Shown piece by piece: positions 59,322 through 64,000 of a DNA stretch of 64,000 bases; the stretch's first letter is position 1; the number at the start of each line of letters is the position of its first letter. The translations under genes were made by a program, and so were the position numbers. The notes beneath the pieces were generated by a model that saw nothing but the letters and a program-made list of their open reading frames with translations, ran no database searches and was not told the DNA's origin. Source of the stretch: JBDHBD01 sp039586095 (GTDB lineage: Bacteria; Gemmatimonadota; Gemmatimonadetes; Palauibacterales; Palauibacteraceae); assembly GCA_039586095.1 (NCBI GenBank), contig JBDHLB010000025.1, forward strand, positions 1 to 64,000, written 5' to 3'.

Positions 59322-62300
59322 CTAGAAGCCTGCCGTGAAGCTGAACTGGAAGAACCAGTCCTTGTCCGGCCGGTCCAGCGGGTTCACGTAGTCCAGCTCC
59401 ATGATCGCAAAGCCGAACAGGTTGAGCCGGGCCAGGAAGCCGACACTGTTGACGACGGATCGGTCCGAGAGTCGCTCGCCGTCCTCATCCGTCCAGGCGA
59501 TTCCGGAGTCAAAGAACGCGCCGATCTCGATCGGCGGAACTCCGGGGGCGGGGATCAGGCCGATCCCGCCGAGGAGCGGCAGCCGTGCCTCGAGGTTCCC
59601 CACGGCGATCTTGCTGCCCAGCAGCTGGTCGAACACGTCGCACTGGAACACCTGCGCCGCCTCGGGAAGCGTGCACTCAAACACGCTGAACGAATCGTCG
59701 TTGTATCCCCGGACGAGCGACGGATATCCGATAAACAGCTGGCTGAGCCTCGGATCATCCGAGTCGGAGCCGTACCGCCCGAAGTGCAACAGGCGACCCG
59801 CGATGGAGAACGGTCGCGCGATCATGACGTACTTGCGGTAATCGGCCAGGCCCGTAAAGAAGTTCAGCGTCCCGAAGCTCGGCGAGACCTCGAGACGGTA
59901 CCGCGTCCCCAGGATCGGGCTCGTGCCCCCGAAGATCGAGGTGTCGTAGACAAGCGCTACGGTCGGGGACGCTTGGTAGAGATCGTCCGGGGCCTGGAGG
60001 TCCCGCGTCTGCTCGAAGAGCAGCTGTCCGGTGAATGGATCGAAAAAGAACTCCTCCACCTCGAGCGAGTAATCCAGCTGCTGGAGGCTCGCTCCGATCT
60101 CGACGCGCTGCGCCCGATTGATCGGATAGGCGAAGCTCGCACCCACCTGCCGGCTGACCTGGAAGAAGCGCTGTTCAGCCAGAACGAGGACATCTTCCCC
60201 TTCGATGTCGCCTACGCCCTGGAAGAAGCTTCGGGTCACGAAGGGCAGCTGCCCGCCGACCACTCCCCAGTTCCAGCGGGACGCGAGGTTCTGATAACCG
60301 ACCAGCAGCGCCGTGCCCTTCGTAATGTCCCCGTAGGTCGTGTTGATCTGCAGAAGGGCGGACAGAGTCCGATTGCCCAGCAGGTCGCTGAACTGCACGG
60401 CCGCGCCGCCGGCGAAGAAAACCCCGAAGTCGCTGGCTCCGAAGGCGATCGTGGGTTGCGACACGTAGTCGAGCGACAGACGCGGGCTATACTCGGCCCC
60501 CGCGAAAGTCACCGGATCAGCCAGGCCCAACCGGTCGTTCTCCAGCAGATTGACGATCTCGAGTGAGGCTCTCTCGCGTGGCGGGATCACCGAGGGGTCG
60601 ACATCCGTCAGGTACTCGGGCACCGGCTCGCCGACGAGGATGTCTTCTTCGTCGATCACATAGATCTCGAAGCTGAACGGACCTCCCTTGTTCGCGCTGA
60701 ACGCCAGCTGCCCGGTCTCGCTCGCGACCGACAGGGTCGGACTCAGTGCCGTCAGGCCGCTCACCCCGGTCGAGACGTTCGTGACGAGGCGGACCTCCTG
60801 GCTCTCCATATCGAGCCGGTAGATGTTCGAGATCCCGTCGTGGTCGGACACGAAGTAGAGAGAGCTTCCATCCGGAGTCCACTGCGGGTTGATGTTCTTC
60901 GCGCCCTCGAAGCTTGGAAGCGGCTCGAGCGTGTCGCTCTCCAGGTCGTAGATGGCGAGACGGTAGTTCGGGAAGGAGAGCGTCTCCGGGTCGGCACCGT
61001 ACCGTTCCGTCACGAACGCGATGTACCGGCCGTCCGGCGACCAGGCGGGCTGCAGATCGCCGTATGGGTCGTCGGTCAGCTGACGGAGTGCTTCCGTCTC
61101 CAGGTCCAGCGTGTAGATGTCCGTGAAGCCGTCCGTCTGCGCCGCGAATGCCACCTTCGTTCCATCGGGCGACCAGACGGGCGTGAAGATCTCGCCCAAC
61201 TCCTCGAGGCGGATTTCACGCAGCCTGTCGCCCGACCGGATATCGAGCACGGCGACGACCGGTCGGCCACGCGTCACGGCCGACAGGGCGAACTGTTCCC
61301 CGTCCGGGTGCCACGAGCCCGCTGAATTGATGAACTGCAGACTCTCGAAGTGTGGGTCGACGGCCGTCTTCGTCACCTTCGACTTCACCACCCCTGTGTT
61401 CGCATCGGCCAGGAACATCTCGATCGAGAAGAGGTCCCGCTCCGACACGTACGCCAGGTCGTCACCGCTCGGGCTGATGGCCGGGCCCAGGTTCATTCTC
61501 GCGTCGGCCTGGTCCTCGTAGATCACGCGACGGCCGAACACGTCCGGTCGTTCCGTCTCCTCGATGATCGGCCTGAAGTAATCCTCGATATCCTGGTGCC
61601 AGCGCTCGGAGAGCTCGTCAATGGAAATCTCGAGAACCGCCTCGATGGAGCCCAGCGGGTTTGCCGTGCGTCCCGCCAGCTTGAGGATCCTCCCGATCCG
61701 ATCCTCCCCGTAGTGGCCGGCCACGTACGACCAGAAGGCATGCCCGAAGCGGTACGGAAAGTATTTGCGGTTGTTCAGCTCGGTGATCTCGGGGAAGTCC
61801 TCGATCTCGAGCGCGTCCCGCATCCACATGGTGGTGAAGGGGTCGACCGGCCCGATCGTCAGATACTCGGCCATCCCCTCGATGAACCACAAAGGAAGAC
61901 GAATCGCACCGGGCACGTCGACCCCCACTGCCGAGGGCCCCTGTCCCGTCATGTCGAACTGGAACGCGTGCACGAGCTCGTGACCCAGCACGTGATCCGA
62001 TTCCTGCAGGGTCGCGGCGAGCGGAAGCACGATCCTACGCTTCAGAATCTCGGTAAACCCGCCGGTCGACTCGTCGACCTGACTCGGCGTGGCGTTTGTC
62101 TGCTCGAAGTGCGCGTGGTTCGCGTAGAGGATAATCGGCTGCCGACTGCGAAACTCGTGGTTCAGGATGCGCGACAGGCGCGCATACCAGCGCTCCGCCA
62201 TGCGTCCGGCCAGCTCTACGACTTCCTCCATGCCTTCGTAGTAGAAGATGTCAAAGTGCTCGGTCTTGAGCACCTGGAATTCGAAGGTCTCGTACTGGAC

Positions 62301-62414
62301 CTTGTTCCGGCCGAAGTAACCTGAGTACTGGGCGCTGGCGGCATTGACCGCCGGTCCTATCAGCAGCGATATCCACGCGGTCGCGCCGATGGCGAGCCAG
62401 CGTCTCGAGCTCAT
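59322..62414 (-). CDS. Secreted gluzincin peptidase-propeller-barrel fusion
   Basis: A 1030-aa protein with a signal peptide. Residues about 30-280 form a peptidase MA-like domain with HVLGHELVHAFQFD (HExxH) and WFIEGMAEYLTIGP, which supplies the third zinc ligand. Residues about 310-640 are a PD40 propeller with repeats such as VWSPDGTKVAFAAQTDG, AWSPDGRYIAFVTERYG and QWTPDGSSLYFVSDHDG. From about 680 to the end it is beta-strand-rich and closes with WFFQFSFTAGF, ending in Phe like outer-membrane barrels. Start ATG at 62414 with GGAGG upstream. A surface-exposed protease is likely. Confidence 0.88.
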   Translation of the reverse strand: MSSRRWLAIGATAWISLLIGPAVNAASAQYSGYFGRNKVQYETFEFQVLKTEHFDIFYYEGMEEVVELAGRMAERWYARLSRILNHEFRSRQPIILYANHAHFEQTNATPSQVDESTGGFTEILKRRIVLPLAATLQESDHVLGHELVHAFQFDMTGQGPSAVGVDVPGAIRLPLWFIEGMAEYLTIGPVDPFTTMWMRDALEIEDFPEITELNNRKYFPYRFGHAFWSYVAGHYGEDRIGRILKLAGRTANPLGSIEAVLEISIDELSERWHQDIEDYFRPIIEETERPDVFGRRVIYEDQADARMNLGPAISPSGDDLAYVSERDLFSIEMFLADANTGVVKSKVTKTAVDPHFESLQFINSAGSWHPDGEQFALSAVTRGRPVVAVLDIRSGDRLREIRLEELGEIFTPVWSPDGTKVAFAAQTDGFTDIYTLDLETEALRQLTDDPYGDLQPAWSPDGRYIAFVTERYGADPETLSFPNYRLAIYDLESDTLEPLPSFEGAKNINPQWTPDGSSLYFVSDHDGISNIYRLDMESQEVRLVTNVSTGVSGLTALSPTLSVASETGQLAFSANKGGPFSFEIYVIDEEDILVGEPVPEYLTDVDPSVIPPRERASLEIVNLLENDRLGLADPVTFAGAEYSPRLSLDYVSQPTIAFGASDFGVFFAGGAAVQFSDLLGNRTLSALLQINTTYGDITKGTALLVGYQNLASRWNWGVVGGQLPFVTRSFFQGVGDIEGEDVLVLAEQRFFQVSRQVGASFAYPINRAQRVEIGASLQQLDYSLEVEEFFFDPFTGQLLFEQTRDLQAPDDLYQASPTVALVYDTSIFGGTSPILGTRYRLEVSPSFGTLNFFTGLADYRKYVMIARPFSIAGRLLHFGRYGSDSDDPRLSQLFIGYPSLVRGYNDDSFSVFECTLPEAAQVFQCDVFDQLLGSKIAVGNLEARLPLLGGIGLIPAPGVPPIEIGAFFDSGIAWTDEDGERLSDRSVVNSVGFLARLNLFGFAIMELDYVNPLDRPDKDWFFQFSFTAGF

Positions 62415-62479
62415 AAATCCTCCAGAGATTACGTCGGTGGTCCCACCATACTTCGAAGACCACCTGAGGGGCCTATCTG

Positions 62480-63121
62480 TTAAAGCCTCACAGCAGTCGA
62501 TTGTTCCGTTCCAGCACCGCGGCATGCTCGCAGAAGACCGCCCAGTCGTTCACGGGCGGCTTCGGCATCGGCAACGCTTCCGAAGGGCCCTACGATCACG
62601 CGGCGAAGGCCGTCGGAGCCGTCGAGTTCTCGTGCGGCGTACCCGGCTCGTTCCGCTTCCGATCTCGCCGCTGCCGCATTCGTGGGCTGGCTGTACGCCC
62701 CGATCTGCACCTCCACGCAATCCGGCTCGCGCGGCAGTTGCAGCAACACGATTCTGACCTCCGCCGTTCCAGGACCCAGCATGCCGAGGGCCCGAGCACC
62801 TGCCCTCGACACATCGAGAATGCGGTCCTTCACGAACGGTCCCCGGTCCGTGATCCGCAGCTCGGCTTCGCGCCCATTGTCTCGATTCTCCACCCGAACG
62901 ACGGTGCCGAACGGCAGCCAGCGATGCGCGGCCGTCATCTCCTCCATGTCGTACACCTCTCCCGAAGCCGTGCGGCGACCGTGAAAAGGCTCGCCGTACC
63001 AGGAGGCAACGCCGGACTCGGTCCAACCCGGTGCGAGCGCCCCCGGGTCTGGCGCGGGCGCAGGAGGCCTGGGGCCTGCGCACCCGGACCCCACCAGGCA
63101 GGCGGCCACAGCGAGACGCAA
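62480..63121 (-). CDS. rlpA: RlpA-like septal lytic transglycosylase with SPOR domain
   Basis: A 213-aa lipoprotein (VAACLVGSGCAGP). The double-psi beta-barrel has GVASWYGEPFHGRRTASGEV, MTAAHRWLPFGTVVRVENRD and ELRITDRGPF, with the catalytic Glu/Asp pair. The C-terminal SPOR domain (CVEVQIGAYSQPTNAAAARS) binds denuded peptidoglycan at the septum. A TTG at 63121 is chosen because it gives a short lipoprotein signal; the frame is open upstream but no homology remains and the DNA there is a remnant of another gene. Confidence 0.85.
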   Translation of the reverse strand: MRLAVAACLVGSGCAGPRPPAPAPDPGALAPGWTESGVASWYGEPFHGRRTASGEVYDMEEMTAAHRWLPFGTVVRVENRDNGREAELRITDRGPFVKDRILDVSRAGARALGMLGPGTAEVRIVLLQLPREPDCVEVQIGAYSQPTNAAAARSEAERAGYAARELDGSDGLRRVIVGPFGSVADAEAARERLGGLLRACRGAGTEQSTAVRL

Positions 63122-63440
63122 CAGGTTCGTGGCCGAGCACGTGCCCCCGTCACGGTCACGCTTCTGGACCGGAACAACTACCACACGTTCCTCCCGCTGC
63201 TGTATCAGGTCGGCCTCGACCGCAAAGTCGTGCACACCGGCGGTGGTGTCCACGCGTGCCACTATCTTGCGAATCTCTGCCAGTCTCGGCAGCATGCGCC
63301 ACGACGTCGGGATTCGTGAATTTCTGGAGTACGCCTACACACTCAAGACGCTCGAGTGCGGTGTCTCGTAACGGAGACCAGGGGCGGTGCCTTGCAGACG
63401 CGCATAGATTGAGTCGCGGGCCCGATCCGAGGTGAGAGCG
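63122..63440. other. 319-bp divergent intergenic region with gene remnant
   Basis: Between rlpA (minus) and the DUF302 gene (plus). It contains a short piece of a type II NADH dehydrogenase reading frame (63143-63213). A 25-aa frame at 63294-63371 (EFLEYAYTLKTLECGVS) has no ribosome-binding site and is not called. Confidence 0.55.
63143..63213 (+). pseudogene. Remnant of NDH-2 type NADH dehydrogenase
   Basis: On the plus strand this segment reads VTVTLLDRNNYHTFLPLLYQ, which is the FAD-domain strand and loop VTLIDRNNYHLFQPLLYQVA of NDH-2. Before and after it the similarity is lost at once, and the frame has no start and no Rossmann GGGFGG motif. It is therefore a fragment of about 24 codons, left by deletion or a misjoin. 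Confidence 0.7.
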
Positions 63441-63836
63441 ATGCAGAAGGCCGACTATAGCATGACGAAGAAGCTGCCGGACACCCCGTACGAGGAGGCG
63501 GTCGAGCGGGTGACCGCTGCCCTCAAGGACGAGGGGTTCGGGGTGCTGACCGAGATCGACGTGCGCGCCACCATGCGCGAAAAGCTGGACGCGGAGTTCA
63601 AGCCCTACGTGATCCTCGGCGCCTGCAACCCGAACCTGGCGTATCGGGCGCTCGCCACGGACAGCAGCGTGGGTCTCCTGCTTCCGTGCAACGTGGTCGT
63701 GGCCGCGGCCGACGGGGGCACAGAGGTGGCAATCGCACGCCCGCAGGCGATGCTCGAGATCGCTGACGTCGAGGCGTTACGCTCGATCGCGTACGAGGCC
63801 GAAGAGCGCTTGAAACGAGTGCTTCAGCGCGTGTAA
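63441..63836 (+). CDS. DUF302 family protein
   Basis: A 131-aa single-domain DUF302 protein. YEEAVERVTAALKDEGFGVL, TEIDVRATMREKLDAEFKPY, VILGACNPNLAYRALATDSS and VGLLLPCNVVVAA are the family blocks, including the conserved Cys-Asn-Pro. The fold is known from structures but its role is not. ATG at 63441 follows GAGG at good spacing. It is divergent from rlpA and convergent with the serpin gene. Confidence 0.92.
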   Translation: MQKADYSMTKKLPDTPYEEAVERVTAALKDEGFGVLTEIDVRATMREKLDAEFKPYVILGACNPNLAYRALATDSSVGLLLPCNVVVAAADGGTEVAIARPQAMLEIADVEALRSIAYEAEERLKRVLQRV

Positions 63837-63908
63837 GACCGGGTCGTATCCGGCCCGCGCCGTCCGTTTCGACCAGCTGCCTGTGCGAGCCGGTTGCCGT
63901 CTGGCCGG

Positions 63909-64000
63909 CTATTCCCCGCCCAGCGGGTTCTCTACCAGGCCCAGGAAGAGGATCGTTCCGGAGAACCGCTCACGGATCGCGAACAGGAACGGCCGGTCCA
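63909..64000 (-). CDS. Serpin family protein, C-terminal end only
   Basis: The last 29 codons of a minus-strand gene, cut by the window edge. DRPFLFAIRERFSGTILFLG followed by LVENPLGGE is the C-terminal strand after the reactive loop of serpins (FxADRPFLFxIRxxxxGxILFxGxVxxP). A bacterial serpin would inhibit serine proteases outside the cell or in the periplasm. The reactive site is outside the window. Confidence 0.82.
   Translation of the reverse strand, partial: DRPFLFAIRERFSGTILFLGLVENPLGGE

Noticed and set aside
63294..63371. 25-aa ORF ending LEYAYTLKTLECGVS
   Set aside because: No ribosome-binding site and too short to judge; it lies in a divergent promoter region.
1..64000. CRISPR array, prophage or insertion sequence
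   Set aside because: No regularly spaced long repeats, no Cas, integrase, transposase, capsid or terminase genes were seen. The holin-like protein at 55478 belongs to a chromosomal family and does not indicate a phage.

Overview
This 64-kb window is high-GC bacterial DNA from a diderm organism. It carries a Kdo transferase for LPS, many lipoprotein and Tat signal peptides, and an apparent outer-membrane barrel. Secreted PD40-propeller peptidases, DUF1080, twin Gfo/Idh/MocA oxidoreductases and a P1 peptidase together suggest a heterotrophic member of Gemmatimonadota or a close relative. That placement is inference from gene content; no rRNA or tRNA gene is present to test it. A 50-N gap at 31783-31832 shows that the sequence is a scaffold, probably metagenomic.

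Layout. 1-14 kb is core: the end of a primary-type sigma factor; a tightly packed minus-strand run gyrA - Thr/Ser dehydratase - P1 peptidase - HAD phosphatase - unknown membrane-anchored protein - DsbA-like lipoprotein; uvrA with a coupled glycosyltransferase; and a divergent MsbA-like ABC exporter. 14-29 kb holds waaA, an orphan DNA adenine methylase, a stress-flavoured run (zinc aminopeptidase, tandem USP, YggX), leuS with DUF92 and a tiny coupled ORF, a zinc/metal CDF exporter with a coupled 61-aa membrane protein, and acs followed by an MFS carrier. 28-33 kb is a translationally coupled plus-strand operon: DUF1080 hydrolase, 5'-3' exonuclease, MFS permease and an amidohydrolase lipoprotein that is interrupted by the gap and a frameshift.

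33-38.5 kb is accessory in character: VanZ, two NTF2-fold proteins, NUDIX, a Tat-exported intradiol dioxygenase, several unknown membrane proteins and a PD40 lipoprotein. 39-49 kb returns to metabolism: queE, DPP-IV peptidase, fumC, DUF192, a Fur-family regulator with a perfect palindromic operator over its own promoter, then a packed run pyrE - proline dehydrogenase - nfuA - ATP-grasp (split by a 5-bp duplication). 49-54 kb is a second accessory stretch of small plus-strand genes, two of them decayed. 54-57 kb holds a baeRF3 (bacterial eRF1-like) gene, a four-helix holin-like protein, a divergent macrodomain gene and a 49-aa ORF directly behind it. 57-64 kb holds two Gfo/Idh/MocA genes, a 1030-aa secreted gluzincin-propeller-barrel protein, RlpA, DUF302 and the end of a serpin.

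The most interesting non-gene signal is a roughly 143-bp repeat present twice in the same orientation (38851-38992 and 54146-54288). In both copies two conserved arms flank a variable centre of identical length (33 nt), and both copies lie 26-33 nt downstream of the stop codon of a minus-strand gene. Other notable points are two genes whose reading frames indicate CTG initiation (an MFS carrier and pyrE), a cluster of four indel-disrupted genes, and a 24-codon remnant of a type II NADH dehydrogenase upstream of rlpA.
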